Below, one piece after another: positions 43,473-52,623 of a stretch of 64,000 bases of DNA (positions are counted from its first letter, which is position 1; each line of letters opens with the position of its first letter). Source of the stretch: Lachnospiraceae bacterium (GTDB lineage: Bacteria; Bacillota; Clostridia; Lachnospirales; Lachnospiraceae); the NCBI GenBank assembly GCA_009911035.1, contig QXWO01000028.1:1-64000 (forward strand), written 5' to 3'. The notes beneath the pieces are model-generated. The model saw nothing but the letters and a program-made list of their open reading frames with translations, had not been told where the DNA came from and did no database searches. A program made the translations under genes and the position numbers.

Positions 43473-45170
43473 TTATTTAAGGATCACTATCCCATACCCC
43501 GGTAAGGTAAGTGTGCCCTCCTTTAAAGCAGGCACTTTCTCATCCACGCACAATTCTTCCGCAATTCCTTGGATTTCCCCCTCTAAGCCGTCCAGGGTGA
43601 TCACCCGCTCCTCCGGCGCCAAATTGCAGAACAGGTATATTTTTTCATCCTCCCAGGATTTTGAGAAAGCCGTCAGGGTATCATCTGCAAACTGTTCCAG
43701 ATTTTCCACGCTTCCTCTCCGTATGGCAGGATATATCCCCCGGAGTCTTATTGCCTTCTTATAGTAGTTGTAAACAGAATAGGGGTCTTTTTCCTGGATT
43801 TCATAACTGCCGTACTTCATTTTTATCCCGTCCATGTCCGCAGGACCCCTGCACATGCCTTCCGCTTCCTTATCCTCATAAAAATACATGGGAGCGCGCT
43901 TGTTTTCATCCTTTCCCGACCCCTTCATTCCCAGTTCTTCCCCGTAATAAATAAAGGCATTCCCGCTCATAAAAAGATTTAAAGCTCCTGCAATTTTAGT
44001 CTGGGAGGGGGAATTCTCCCCGGAATAGTATCCGGCGCTTCTTCCCATATCGTGATTGGTGTAAAAAGGGGCATCAATGTAATCGGGATTGTACTCCTTA
44101 AATCTTTCTTCTATATTCTGTAAGGCTTTTCCATAGCCGGAGGCAGGACTGCTTCCCTTTACCACCTTGGCGATGATGCCCTCACTGTCCGCAAAGGCGA
44201 AATTAAAGAGACTGTCAATTCCGCTCTCATAATATTTTTCATAGGTGGAAATGTCCGTCCATGCTTCCCCTACCAGATAGGCATCCTCCCGCTTTCCCTT
44301 TACCATATCCGAAAACCAGCTTAAGATCTCTATATTGGCAGAATCCGCCCCTGTTTCGTACTCTTTGACCGCATCCAGCCGGAACCCGCCCACACCTTTG
44401 GCAATCCAGAAATCTACAATTTTTCCAATTTCCTCCCTAAGGGACTCATTGTAGAGGTTTAGGTCCGGCATGGTGTAGGAAAACTGTGACTCATAATACC
44501 ACACATCGCTTCCCGGCACCTGACTGTATCCGGTCTTCTGCTCTTTGCTGAAATGATAATAGTCCACATAAGGGCAATCTGCCAGAGAAGGCTCCCCATC
44601 CCCCAGCTCCGCCAGATACGCGGCAGCCTCCTTAAACCAGGGATGCTCCGAAGAACTGTGGTTGATAACCAGATCCAGAATGACCTTGATGCCTCTTTTG
44701 TCGCATTCGGCCATGAAATTTTCAAAATCTTCCATGGTTCCATATTCGGGGTCGATGGCATAATAGTCCATTACATCATATTTATGATAAGAAGCAGAGG
44801 GCATCACAGGCATCAGCCAGATACCATCACACCCCAGATCCTCTGTGGTGGCAGGGTCTCCGTCATTGATATAGTCCAGCTTTTCCACAAGTCCCTTAAG
44901 ATCCCCGGTTCCGTCCCCGTTGCCGTCAAAGAAAGAATACACAAATACCTCGTAATAGGTTCTGTAATTATCCTCCGTGGAAAGCACCTGGGGGAGCCGT
45001 ACATCCTGTGGTTCCTGATTTTCTTCCTCCCGGTTTTCTTCCTTCCGGATCTCCCCCTCCTGTTTTTCCTCCTGTATTTCCTCTCCCCTGCTGCCCTGAC
45101 AGCCCATCAGCATAAGAAGGGCAAGAAACAGACATACAAATCTTTTTTTCTTTTTTAAATGCGCCAGCAT
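43473..45170 (-). CDS. GH13 alpha-amylase family lipoprotein
   Basis: 565 residues from the ATG at 45170 (AGGAGGAG upstream). The signal peptide ends in a lipobox LMGC, so it is anchored outside the membrane, followed by a Glu-rich linker of about 40 residues. GH13 motifs: DLVINHSS, GGFRLDAVKEY (nucleophile Asp), YLVGEAWTD (acid Glu), YTNHDMGRS (Asp). It should cut alpha-1,4-glucans at the cell surface and feed oligosaccharides to the ABC importer encoded just upstream. Last gene of the mal operon. Confidence 0.92.
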   Translation of the reverse strand: MLAHLKKKKRFVCLFLALLMLMGCQGSRGEEIQEEKQEGEIRKEENREEENQEPQDVRLPQVLSTEDNYRTYYEVFVYSFFDGNGDGTGDLKGLVEKLDYINDGDPATTEDLGCDGIWLMPVMPSASYHKYDVMDYYAIDPEYGTMEDFENFMAECDKRGIKVILDLVINHSSSEHPWFKEAAAYLAELGDGEPSLADCPYVDYYHFSKEQKTGYSQVPGSDVWYYESQFSYTMPDLNLYNESLREEIGKIVDFWIAKGVGGFRLDAVKEYETGADSANIEILSWFSDMVKGKREDAYLVGEAWTDISTYEKYYESGIDSLFNFAFADSEGIIAKVVKGSSPASGYGKALQNIEERFKEYNPDYIDAPFYTNHDMGRSAGYYSGENSPSQTKIAGALNLFMSGNAFIYYGEELGMKGSGKDENKRAPMYFYEDKEAEGMCRGPADMDGIKMKYGSYEIQEKDPYSVYNYYKKAIRLRGIYPAIRRGSVENLEQFADDTLTAFSKSWEDEKIYLFCNLAPEERVITLDGLEGEIQGIAEELCVDEKVPALKEGTLTLPGYGIVILK

Positions 45171-45279
45171 AATTCTCCTCCTAAAAAGACCAGGGAACAC
45201 TCTCCACATCCGAAGCATGCCCCCTGGGTCTCCTTTTACTTTTCGCTCATACTTTTATGCTATTTGTTGACCGGTTCCG

Positions 45280-46155
45280 TTAACCCTTAACCGCACCTGA
45301 CATACCTTCCACATAATACCTCTGGAGGTAGACGAACAAAATTGCAATGGGTATGGAGATACATACGCTGCCTGCGGCAAAAGCTGTATACCAGTTGTCA
45401 ATATATTCTTTCTCAAGCATTCTCCAAAGGCCGATTGCCACCGTATAATATTCCGCATTGGCGCGGCAGATAACCTTTGCAAAAATGAAATCCACCCAGG
45501 GACCGATGAAGGAAGTAAGCACCGTGTAAACAATGATTGGTTTACTTAAAGGTATTGTCACCTTGTAAAATACTTGGAATTTGGTTGCGCCATCCAGAAA
45601 AGCTGCCTCGTCAAGGGCCTTGGGAATGGTATCAAAGAATCCCTTTGCAATCTGGAAGGTCAAACCGGCGCCGCCTGAGTACACAAGGACAAGTGCCACA
45701 CGGATCATGGAGCCTTCGGAAAGTCCGATGGACTTCAAAATGTAATACACTGCCACCATGGACATAAAGGCGGGGAACAGGCCCAGAATCATTGCCATGT
45801 TCATATAAGGCTTTCTCATGCGGAAGCGAAGCCTTGATGTACAATAGGACACTGCCAGCACAAATATGGTGGACACGATACAGGAAAAAATTGCAATGAT
45901 CAGCGTATTCATGAACATTTTCGGAAAGTTCAGAATTGCCGTGTCATTAAACAGCTTTGCATAGTTGGCAAGGGTATATGTCTTGGGGAAAAAGCTTGAT
46001 ACATAAGAGCCTTTCTCTCCCCTGAAACTGGTAAGCACTACCCACAGGATAGGAAATACCCAGATAAATGCCAGAATTGCCAGCACTACATGGACTATGG
46101 TATTTGTAATCAGACGTTTTGTTTTGTATGAAGTGGTTCCCTGTTCTTTCATCAT
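45280..46155 (-). CDS. malG: Maltodextrin ABC transporter permease, MalG type
   Basis: 291 residues, six membrane helices. The EAA loop that contacts the ATPase is EAAFLDGATKFQVFYKVTIP. The C-terminus YVEGMSGAVKG is typical of MalG/MdxG. The ATG overlaps the malF stop (ATGA). No ATPase gene is in the locus, so a shared MsmX-like ATPase elsewhere is expected. Confidence 0.92.
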   Translation of the reverse strand: MMKEQGTTSYKTKRLITNTIVHVVLAILAFIWVFPILWVVLTSFRGEKGSYVSSFFPKTYTLANYAKLFNDTAILNFPKMFMNTLIIAIFSCIVSTIFVLAVSYCTSRLRFRMRKPYMNMAMILGLFPAFMSMVAVYYILKSIGLSEGSMIRVALVLVYSGGAGLTFQIAKGFFDTIPKALDEAAFLDGATKFQVFYKVTIPLSKPIIVYTVLTSFIGPWVDFIFAKVICRANAEYYTVAIGLWRMLEKEYIDNWYTAFAAGSVCISIPIAILFVYLQRYYVEGMSGAVKG

Positions 46156-47528
46156 TGAAATCCCTCCTCATTCTTATAAGACCCGGTATTGCGGTAAGTT
46201 ATCAGCGCTACTGCTGCAAGTACTATGAATGTCAGAATACCGATAACGGCGCCTAAGTTAAAGTACTGCTGCTCAATGGTCAGCTTATACAGCCATGTGA
46301 TCAAAAGGTCTGTCTTTCCTGCCGTGGAGCCCACTGGTATAGGCGCACCTCCTGACAGCAGATAAATGACGTTAAAGTTATTGATATTTCCTGTAAACTG
46401 TGTGATCATGTAAGGAGTGGTAACAAACAGCATATAAGGCAGGGTGATCTTAAAGAATGTAACTACCGCATTTGCGCCGTCCACCTTTGCCGATTCGTAC
46501 AGTTCCGCAGGGATATTTTTCAAAATACCTGTTACCTGGAGCAGTGTGTAAGGAATACCTACCCACAGGTTGATTACAATGACGCTCACCCTTGCCCATG
46601 TCACATTTGTGAAGAAGGGAAGGGAAGTCTCGATAACTCCCATATTACGCAGCAATACGTTTACTGCCCCCTCCGGCTGGAGAATCGTTCTCATGATAAG
46701 TAAGGACACGAACTGAGGCACTGCAATGGAAAGTACAAAGCAGAAACGCCAGAAGTTCTTGAATTTCGTCTCTTTCCTGTTGATAACGATTGCAAGGATC
46801 ATACCCAGCACATAGTTTAAGAAAGTAGCAAAAATAGCCCAGATCAGTGTCCATCCAAGTACGCTCCAGAAAGTCTGGCCGATAGAATCACTAAAACTCA
46901 ATACTTTCTTAAAATTGTCAAACCCTACCCAGTCAAAAAGCACCAGATGGTCGTCTACCTTTGAGTAATTGGTAAAGGCCATACTGATCATGAAAATCAG
47001 CGGCAGAATGGTAAACACCGTAATGCCTGCCATGGGAGGAAACATCAGCAATTTATGTAAATTTTGATTAAACAAACTCTTAAAGTCTTCTACAAATGTA
47101 TTCAAATGCTTTCCGGAAGCTGCCAGTGTCTGTGTCTTAAACGCACTGCAGACAGCAGACCTCCAGACAATGATAAACAGTACTGTCACAAACAGGGTGA
47201 CTACTCCGTACAGCAGTATAAGCAGCGAATTATCGCCTGCCACGTATTCATAAATCCCTTTTGCTTCATTCCAGATTTCTTCCTGTGCCGTATCCCCTAA
47301 AGAAGGCAGCATGGACAGGTTATGGATACCTGTATTGATCATCCAGTAAATATATGCAAGTTCTACAAAAAAGTATAAAATCCCCTTAATCACCTGACCC
47401 TTTGCAACATTTCCTGCGCCCATAATAAGCACACTTAATCTGGTAGCCCAGTCGCCTTTGGCAAGCGCATTTTTCAACGTATAAGGATTGTCAAACTCTT
47501 TTCTGCTCTTCCTCTTTTCTCCTTTCAT
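46152..47528 (-). CDS. malF: Maltodextrin ABC transporter permease, MalF type
   Basis: 458 residues from the ATG at 47528 (GGAGG seven bases upstream). It has two extra N-terminal helices before the core, as in MalF/MdxF. The EAA loop is ESAKVDGANAVVTFFKITLP. It imports maltodextrins with MalG and the binding protein. It follows malE by 117 bases, a gap that holds a stable stem-loop. Confidence 0.92.
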   Translation of the reverse strand: MKGEKRKSRKEFDNPYTLKNALAKGDWATRLSVLIMGAGNVAKGQVIKGILYFFVELAYIYWMINTGIHNLSMLPSLGDTAQEEIWNEAKGIYEYVAGDNSLLILLYGVVTLFVTVLFIIVWRSAVCSAFKTQTLAASGKHLNTFVEDFKSLFNQNLHKLLMFPPMAGITVFTILPLIFMISMAFTNYSKVDDHLVLFDWVGFDNFKKVLSFSDSIGQTFWSVLGWTLIWAIFATFLNYVLGMILAIVINRKETKFKNFWRFCFVLSIAVPQFVSLLIMRTILQPEGAVNVLLRNMGVIETSLPFFTNVTWARVSVIVINLWVGIPYTLLQVTGILKNIPAELYESAKVDGANAVVTFFKITLPYMLFVTTPYMITQFTGNINNFNVIYLLSGGAPIPVGSTAGKTDLLITWLYKLTIEQQYFNLGAVIGILTFIVLAAVALITYRNTGSYKNEEGFQ

Positions 47529-47565
47529 ACCCACACCTCCATCAAGATTTCAAACAGTTGTATAG

Positions 47566-47601
47566 AAATAAGCGGCATGCTTAAGGCCGTGCCGCTTATT
47601 T
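47566..47601 (-). promoter_or_regulatory. Intercistronic stem-loop between malE and malF
   Basis: AAATAAGCGGCA (47566-47577) and TGCCGCTTATTT (47590-47601), 12 perfect pairs with no long U-run after it on the minus strand. It likely protects the malE message end or partly attenuates, so that binding protein exceeds permease. Confidence 0.65.
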
Positions 47602-47651
47602 CTGCATCATGCCTGTTTATTATATGGCATACTTTTTATCTTATTCATGCA

Positions 47652-48977
47652 TTAGTCAACTACAGAAGTATTCATGCTCTCATTTAAAGCTTCTGTCTTT
47701 TCTGCTGCATTGTCATGTGTGATCTCGCCGTTAACGAACGCTTTACCCATGTTCTCAGCAGGTGTCCAGTAGTTGCTCATTGCAGGAACGAAAGGCTGGA
47801 TGACAGCGGTCTTGTCGAAGGTTTCATTCTGCGCAACCACCAGGGCATCAGACTGGATCTCAGGCTGTGCAAGGAGTTCTGTATTGCAGGGAACAACGCT
47901 TCTTGTGTCGTAATGTGCCTTCTGAGCGTCTGCACTTCCAAGATATGCTGCAAGAGCTACAGCAACCTGCATATTTTCGCAGTTAGGGTTAACGCCGATT
48001 GCCTTAGAACCAGCAAAGGACATCATCTGTTTTTCTTCCCCGTTGATTGTGATGGTAGGAAGGGAAGAAATTCCTAAATTGTCGCCAAGAGCTTCTTTTG
48101 CAGAAGCATAATCCCATGAACCTGAGAAGATCGCGCCGATACTTCCATCACGAAGACCAGCCATACCAGCGCCGTCTCTGTCATCAACGAAGTTGGGATT
48201 TGCAACCAGGTCTACAAGGTAATCTGTTACTGCAACTGCTTTGTCACCGGAGAAGTCGATCCCAGCAGCTTCATCTGTACCGTCACCGAAGAATGTACAT
48301 CCGTTAGCTACATAGAATGCCTGAATATACCAGCTATTGGTAATCGGGAAAGAGATCTTAGCTTTTGCGATCATGGTGTCTAAGTTCTTTGCTTCATCCT
48401 CTGTGAACTTGCTCTTGTCATAGTACATAAACCATGTATTGGTTGTAAAAGGAACACCGTATAATGCGCCGTCGATGGACACGGAATCAACGATAGCCTG
48501 GGAGTTGGTGCTCTTAACGGCTGTTTCTGTCTCACCGCCAAGTCTTGCAATAGCATTTGCCTTTACAAGGTCTGTTACGTTATCGTTTGCAAACATATAT
48601 ACGTCTGCTGCTGCTTCAACGTCCTGTGTTACGTTAGCCTTTGCATCGCCTTCAGGACATACGCCGTATTCAAATGTGATATCCCAGTTGGGATGCTCTG
48701 CTGCGAACTGTTCGCACATGGTAGGAAGCCAGTTTCCGCTTTCCGCAGACTGGTCTTCCGCGGGACCCCATACCAATAATTTTGCTGTTACTGCTTCTTC
48801 TTCCCCTGCTGCAGGCGCTTCTGCCTCTCCTTCTGCCGGCGCTTCTGCTTCGCTTTCAGCAGGCGCTTCTGTGCTGCCTTCGCTGGGGGCAGGCGCTGCT
48901 TCTTCTTTTCCGCCGCATCCTGCTAAAGATGCTACCATTGCTGAAGCTAAAAGTACTGATAAAATTTTCTTTTTCAT
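47652..48977 (-). CDS. malE: Maltodextrin-binding lipoprotein
   Basis: 441 residues. Lipoprotein signal with lipobox SLAGC at about residues 17-21, then an Ala/Glu/Pro-rich linker (about 25-60), then a type-1 solute-binding fold (WGPAEDQSAESGNWL, FAGSKAIGVNPNC). Captures oligosaccharides outside the cell for MalF/MalG. Codon bias is strong and GC content lower than in its neighbours, fitting high expression. SD GGAGAGG precedes the ATG. An operator palindrome lies 100 bases upstream. Confidence 0.93.
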   Translation of the reverse strand: MKKKILSVLLASAMVASLAGCGGKEEAAPAPSEGSTEAPAESEAEAPAEGEAEAPAAGEEEAVTAKLLVWGPAEDQSAESGNWLPTMCEQFAAEHPNWDITFEYGVCPEGDAKANVTQDVEAAADVYMFANDNVTDLVKANAIARLGGETETAVKSTNSQAIVDSVSIDGALYGVPFTTNTWFMYYDKSKFTEDEAKNLDTMIAKAKISFPITNSWYIQAFYVANGCTFFGDGTDEAAGIDFSGDKAVAVTDYLVDLVANPNFVDDRDGAGMAGLRDGSIGAIFSGSWDYASAKEALGDNLGISSLPTITINGEEKQMMSFAGSKAIGVNPNCENMQVAVALAAYLGSADAQKAHYDTRSVVPCNTELLAQPEIQSDALVVAQNETFDKTAVIQPFVPAMSNYWTPAENMGKAFVNGEITHDNAAEKTEALNESMNTSVVD

Positions 48978-49076
48978 AACTCTTTTCCTCTCCTTTTTCT
49001 GGATTTTTTAGATTAATATTTATATAAAATGTGTTTCCACACTTCATATATCTGGTTGCGTTTTCCCGTTGTTGGG

Positions 49077-49094
49077 AACGTTCACGGGAACGTT
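49077..49094. promoter_or_regulatory. LacI-type operator upstream of malE
   Basis: AACGTTCACGGGAACGTT is a perfect 7-4-7 inverted repeat, the form bound by LacI/MalR regulators. It sits in the 203-base gap before malE. A related half site (GGGAACG) precedes it. Confidence 0.65.
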
Positions 49095-49180
49095 TTCATT
49101 AAATGAGGAGCCACCAGCCTACTGGGCATGGCAGCATTTATATTGCAATTTCTATATCCGGGATGCGCTGGTACCTGCTC

Positions 49181-50671
49181 CTACCTTCTGTGGAGCAGAG
49201 CCATTGTCCTTATCCACGTGCGCCTCTCCTCGCTTAAAGCCCCCTGCCAGACTCTCCACTTCCAGTTTGTTCCTACCGTGGAAGGGAAGTTCATCCGGGC
49301 CTCATTTCCAAGTTTCAATAAATCCTGCATCTGCATGATGACTACATCCGCCACGCTTGCATATGCCAGCCGCATAACCGCATCCGGTATGTCTTTCTTT
49401 TTCTGGATATTCAGATATTCATACAGGAAAGCCAGTTCGTAAGCTGTTTTGTCCCTGAAATATCCCACAATGGTTTCATTGTCATGGGTCCCGGCATAGA
49501 CCACCAGATTACCGTCATAGTAATTGTGGGGAAGATGCTCATTGGCTGTATTTCCGTCAAATGCAAAAAGCATGATTTTCATTCCCGGCCAGCCTGTTTT
49601 TGCCAGAAGCTTTTTCACAGCCGGCACTGCCACACCCAAATCCTCTGCAATGATGCGGTTGCTGCCAAGGGTTCTTTCTATCATATCCGTCAGTTTCCTG
49701 CCCGGTCCCCTGTTCCATTTCCCGTTCCTTGCGTTGCTGTCGGCAGCGGGTATGCTGTAATATCTGGCTACTCCTATAAAGTGGTCGATTCTGATGATGT
49801 CAAAGAGCCTGCCGTTGGCCTTCATCCGCCTGCCCCACCATGCAAAGCCGTCTGTTTCCATCTTTTCCCAGTCGTAAAGGGGATTCCCCCACTTTTGTCC
49901 GTCATCAGAAAAAGCATCCGGCGGGCATCCCGCAACTTCCACTGGTTCTCCCTGTCCGTTCAGCTTAAATAAATCTCTGTCAGCCCATACATCTGCACTG
50001 TCTAAGGCTACATAAAGGGGAATGTCCCCGATAATCTGAATCCCGTGTTCGTTGGCATAACTTTTCAGTTCATTCCACTGCTCAAAAAATTTGTACTGGA
50101 GAAATTTCCAGAAAAGTATTTCTTCCTTAAGGAGTTCCCTGTATTTTTCAAGCGTCTCCCCATCCCGGTTCTTTAACCCTTCTTCCCACAAGAGCCATTC
50201 CCGGCCGCCCGCTTCGTCTTTCAGGGCCATATACATACTGTAGTCTTCCAGCCACTGTGTTTCCTTTTCGCAAAACGTCTTAAATTCTTCACTGCCTTTG
50301 TCAAACCGCTCAAAAGCGCTTTTAAGAACCTTGAATCTGCTGTTGTAAATCAGTTCATAATCAACTTCATCTTCCCGGGTTCCCCAGTTGTAACCGTCCA
50401 CTTCTTCCTGCAAAAGCAGTCCTTCTTCAATCAGTATGTCCAGATCGATCAGATAGGGATTTCCTGCAAATGCGGAGAAAGACTGATAGGGACTGTCTCC
50501 AAAACTGGTAGGGCCTATGGGAAGCACCTGCCAGTATTTCTGGCGCAGGTCAGCGAGCGTATCCACGAACCTAAAAGCTTCCTTACCCATCGTACCTATT
50601 CCGTACGGTGACGGAAGACTAGTCACCGCCAGTAAGATACCGGCGCCTCTCGTCATTCTGCTGCCCTTCAT
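49181..50671 (-). CDS. malQ: 4-alpha-glucanotransferase (MalQ, GH77)
   Basis: 496 residues, normal for bacterial MalQ. GH77 motifs: IIRIDHFIGVARY (nucleophile Asp), RIIAEDLGVAVP (Glu) and YAGTHDNETIVG (Asp). Near the N-terminus LTSLPSPYGIGTMG and YWQVLPIGPTSFGDSPYQ are typical. It transfers glucan segments between maltodextrins in the cytoplasm. Transcribed toward malE from its own promoter at 50725-50753. Confidence 0.96.
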   Translation of the reverse strand: MKGSRMTRGAGILLAVTSLPSPYGIGTMGKEAFRFVDTLADLRQKYWQVLPIGPTSFGDSPYQSFSAFAGNPYLIDLDILIEEGLLLQEEVDGYNWGTREDEVDYELIYNSRFKVLKSAFERFDKGSEEFKTFCEKETQWLEDYSMYMALKDEAGGREWLLWEEGLKNRDGETLEKYRELLKEEILFWKFLQYKFFEQWNELKSYANEHGIQIIGDIPLYVALDSADVWADRDLFKLNGQGEPVEVAGCPPDAFSDDGQKWGNPLYDWEKMETDGFAWWGRRMKANGRLFDIIRIDHFIGVARYYSIPAADSNARNGKWNRGPGRKLTDMIERTLGSNRIIAEDLGVAVPAVKKLLAKTGWPGMKIMLFAFDGNTANEHLPHNYYDGNLVVYAGTHDNETIVGYFRDKTAYELAFLYEYLNIQKKKDIPDAVMRLAYASVADVVIMQMQDLLKLGNEARMNFPSTVGTNWKWRVWQGALSEERRTWIRTMALLHRR

Positions 50672-50691
50672 GTTCCTGTTTCCTCCCTCCG

Positions 50692-50702
50692 CGAAACTTT
50701 CG
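50692..50702. promoter_or_regulatory. Operator-like palindrome near malQ start
   Basis: CGAAACTTTCG is an 11-base perfect palindrome about 23 bases downstream of the malQ -10, placed where a LacI-type repressor could block transcription. Its sequence differs from the malE palindrome, so they may bind different proteins. Confidence 0.45.
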
Positions 50703-50724
50703 TAAATTTTCGTTTTGTAATTTT

Positions 50725-50753
50725 AATTTAGCACTTTGACTTATTTTTGTCAA
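50725..50753 (-). promoter_or_regulatory. malQ: malQ promoter
   Basis: Minus-strand TTGACA (50748-50753), 17-base spacer, TAAATT (50725-50730), about 55 bases ahead of the ATG. Confidence 0.75.
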
Positions 50754-50903
50754 CTGTTTCATTCAAAAGGATTTATTTTTGCCATTTTCAACTGTTTTAT
50801 TCCTCATTTTTTGTGAAAAATCACGATTTAAAATTTATGTCGAAATCTAAAAGCTTCTAAAGATGCTGTCAGGTGTAATTATTGGTATTTTTTATCGAAA
50901 ATA

Positions 50904-50933
50904 TTGCATTTATATATAATAATGAAGTATACT
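50904..50933 (+). promoter_or_regulatory. Possible promoter of the LacI-type regulator
   Basis: TTGCAT (50904-50909), 18-base spacer, TATACT (50928-50933). A second TATAAT at 50915-50920 has no good -35. Confidence 0.4.
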
Positions 50934-51028
50934 GACATTGATGCCGCAGCCAGCCGCCAGATCTACATGGTAACATGCCGGCCTGCTGCCTGTTGGAATT
51001 AAATTTATGATGCGGAAGAGAAATTTAT

Positions 51029-52027
51029 ATGGTTACGATAAAAGACATCGCCAATAAACTTGGCATTTCAATCAGCACTGTTTCCAAGGGGCTGAACGGG
51101 GCAAGCGATATCAGCGAAGAACTGCGCCAGCTTGTTCTGGACACTGCCGTGGAAATGGGATATACCACCAAGAAAATGAAAAAGAATGATTACAAGAAGC
51201 TCTGCATTTTCATAGAGAATATGAGTTGCGAGCATGTAAGCCATTTTGGTTATGATATCGTTCTGGGCTTTAAGCAGTCCGCCTACCGGGATAATTGGGA
51301 CGTCACCATCCTCCCCATCACCCCGGCTTTCCAGCAGAAGGAAAAATATGATACCTTCATGCTGAAAAACGGATACTCCGGCGCTTTCATGCTGGGATTT
51401 GCCCTTCAGGACGAGTGGATGTCGCAATTTGAGCACACCAACATCGCCACAGTCCTGTTTGACAATTTCGTCAGAAAAAATCCCAACATCACCTATATCG
51501 GGACGGACAGCTTTGAGGGCATAGATACCGCCATCGACCATCTGGTCAGCTATAATCACAAGAAAATCGCTTTTCTGAACGGTTCCCTCCATTCCATGAT
51601 CACCGAACACAGACAGCAGGCTTTCTATGACAGTATGGCCGCCCACGGCCTGCCTGTGGATGAAAATCTGGTAGCTAATGGCTATTATGTGGCGGAATCC
51701 GCCAAAGACTTTGTGCCTTCTTTTTTAAAGCACGGCGCTACCGCAATTGTATGTGGCAATGACCTGCTGGCCTACGGCGTTATGGAAGAATGTATGGAGA
51801 GAGGTTTTAAAGTTCCTGAGGATATCAGTGTTATCGGCTTTGACGACCTTCCCCAGTCCTCCCAGACGAAGCCCGCCCTTACCACCATACGGCAGGAACG
51901 GATTGAGCTGGGCAAATGCGGGTATTTTTCCCTCAACAGCCTGATGAATCACGTTTCGGTGAGCAAAACCCTCCTGCGGCCTAAATTTATTGTCCGTGAG
52001 TCTACCGCTCCTTTACGTACCGGTTAA
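51029..52027 (+). CDS. LacI/GalR family regulator of the maltodextrin locus
   Basis: 332 residues. N-terminal helix-turn-helix MVTIKDIANKLGISISTVSK, then a periplasmic-binding-like sugar domain with NGSLHSMITEHRQQAFYDS and DISVIGFDDLPQSS. Divergent from malQ, it most likely represses malQ and malE and is released by maltose or maltodextrin. The two palindromes described here are candidate sites. A bidirectional terminator follows. Confidence 0.92.
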   Translation: MVTIKDIANKLGISISTVSKGLNGASDISEELRQLVLDTAVEMGYTTKKMKKNDYKKLCIFIENMSCEHVSHFGYDIVLGFKQSAYRDNWDVTILPITPAFQQKEKYDTFMLKNGYSGAFMLGFALQDEWMSQFEHTNIATVLFDNFVRKNPNITYIGTDSFEGIDTAIDHLVSYNHKKIAFLNGSLHSMITEHRQQAFYDSMAAHGLPVDENLVANGYYVAESAKDFVPSFLKHGATAIVCGNDLLAYGVMEECMERGFKVPEDISVIGFDDLPQSSQTKPALTTIRQERIELGKCGYFSLNSLMNHVSVSKTLLRPKFIVRESTAPLRTG

Positions 52028-52040
52028 ACACTACATATAA

Positions 52041-52106
52041 ACAAACGCTGATACACTTCGCAAACCGGCTTATTGTAATAGGCGCTGCCGCGGATCGTGT
52101 ATTACA
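52041..52106. repeat. Tandem pair of the dispersed 37-bp palindromic repeat
   Basis: 52041-52077 has ACAAACGCTGATACACTTCG and CGGCTTATTGTA; 52078-52106 is a shorter diverged copy (GGCGCTGCCGCGGATCGTG). Located between the regulator stop and its terminator. Confidence 0.7.
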
Positions 52107-52107
52107 A

Positions 52108-52145
52108 AAATACCGGAAATCCTAAAGGATTTCCGGTATTTTTAG
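52108..52145. terminator. Bidirectional terminator between the LacI-type gene and tRNA-Trp
   Basis: AAATACCGGAAATCC (52108-52122), loop TAAA, GGATTTCCGGTATTT (52127-52141): 15 perfect pairs. A-run on the left and T-run on the right serve both strands. Confidence 0.9.
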
Positions 52146-52161
52146 TCGTACATTCTTTTAA

Positions 52162-52232
52162 CAGGGGCAGTAGGAATCGAACCCACATCGACGGTTTTGG
52201 AGACCGCTGTTCTACCTTTGAACTATGCCCCT
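52162..52232 (-). tRNA. tRNA-Trp (anticodon CCA)
   Basis: 71 bases, foldable: acceptor AGGGGCA/TGCCCCT, D-stem GTTC/GAAC, anticodon stem GCGGT/ACCGT around CTCCAAA, T-arm GTGGG-TTCGATT-CCTAC, discriminator G. CCA is not encoded. Confidence 0.97.
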
Positions 52233-52623
52233 ATAACACCGAGCCCTTATACCAGTGTTCAAAAACAGGATGACGAACTCACCGAATGTTATTATAGCCT
52301 ATTGTCATATTATCTGTCAACAGTTTTTTTGGAAATTATTTTCCATCCTCCATTTCCATATTTACGCCCTGAAATCCACTCCGTCGAGCGTCCCATCAAG
52401 CTTCCCGCTTAACATAGACGTACCTGTCATCATACGAAATCATCCGGCTCAGTTTCCCGGAATCATAAGAAACAATTTCAGGTTCGCCGTCATAATTCCC
52501 GACCATAATATCCCTGCTTTCATTGCACCGGCCATAGGAACAGGTGTGTACCGCCAGCAGCATAACCACAATCACCAGAACAGATGGGGCGTGCTGATTG
52601 GGACATGAATTTTATTTCTTCTT
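52233..52623. other. Intergenic region with a possible small or decayed gene
   Basis: 391 bases between tRNA-Trp and the lipoprotein stop. Apart from a short minus-strand frame (52396-52575) nothing clear was seen. The part next to the tRNA (52240-52350) is A/T-rich and may hold the tRNA promoter; no confident -35/-10 was picked. Confidence 0.5.
52396..52575 (-). CDS. Possible small protein or gene remnant
   Basis: A 59-codon frame from a GTG at 52575. It begins hydrophobic (VIVVMLLAVHTCSYGRC), resembling a signal or lipoprotein start, then DYDGEPE-like acidic and Tyr-rich sequence ending YVKREA. There is no convincing SD, and a stop lies only about 14 codons upstream of the GTG. It may be the remnant of a larger secreted protein. 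Low confidence. Confidence 0.25.
   Translation of the reverse strand: MIVVMLLAVHTCSYGRCNESRDIMVGNYDGEPEIVSYDSGKLSRMISYDDRYVYVKREA

Larger units (their letters stand above)
50672..51028. other. Divergent control region between malQ and the LacI-type regulator
   Basis: An A/T-rich 357-base gap holding the malQ promoter, a CGAAA-C-TTTCG palindrome and a possible promoter for the regulator. No coding sequence was recognised. Confidence 0.6.
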
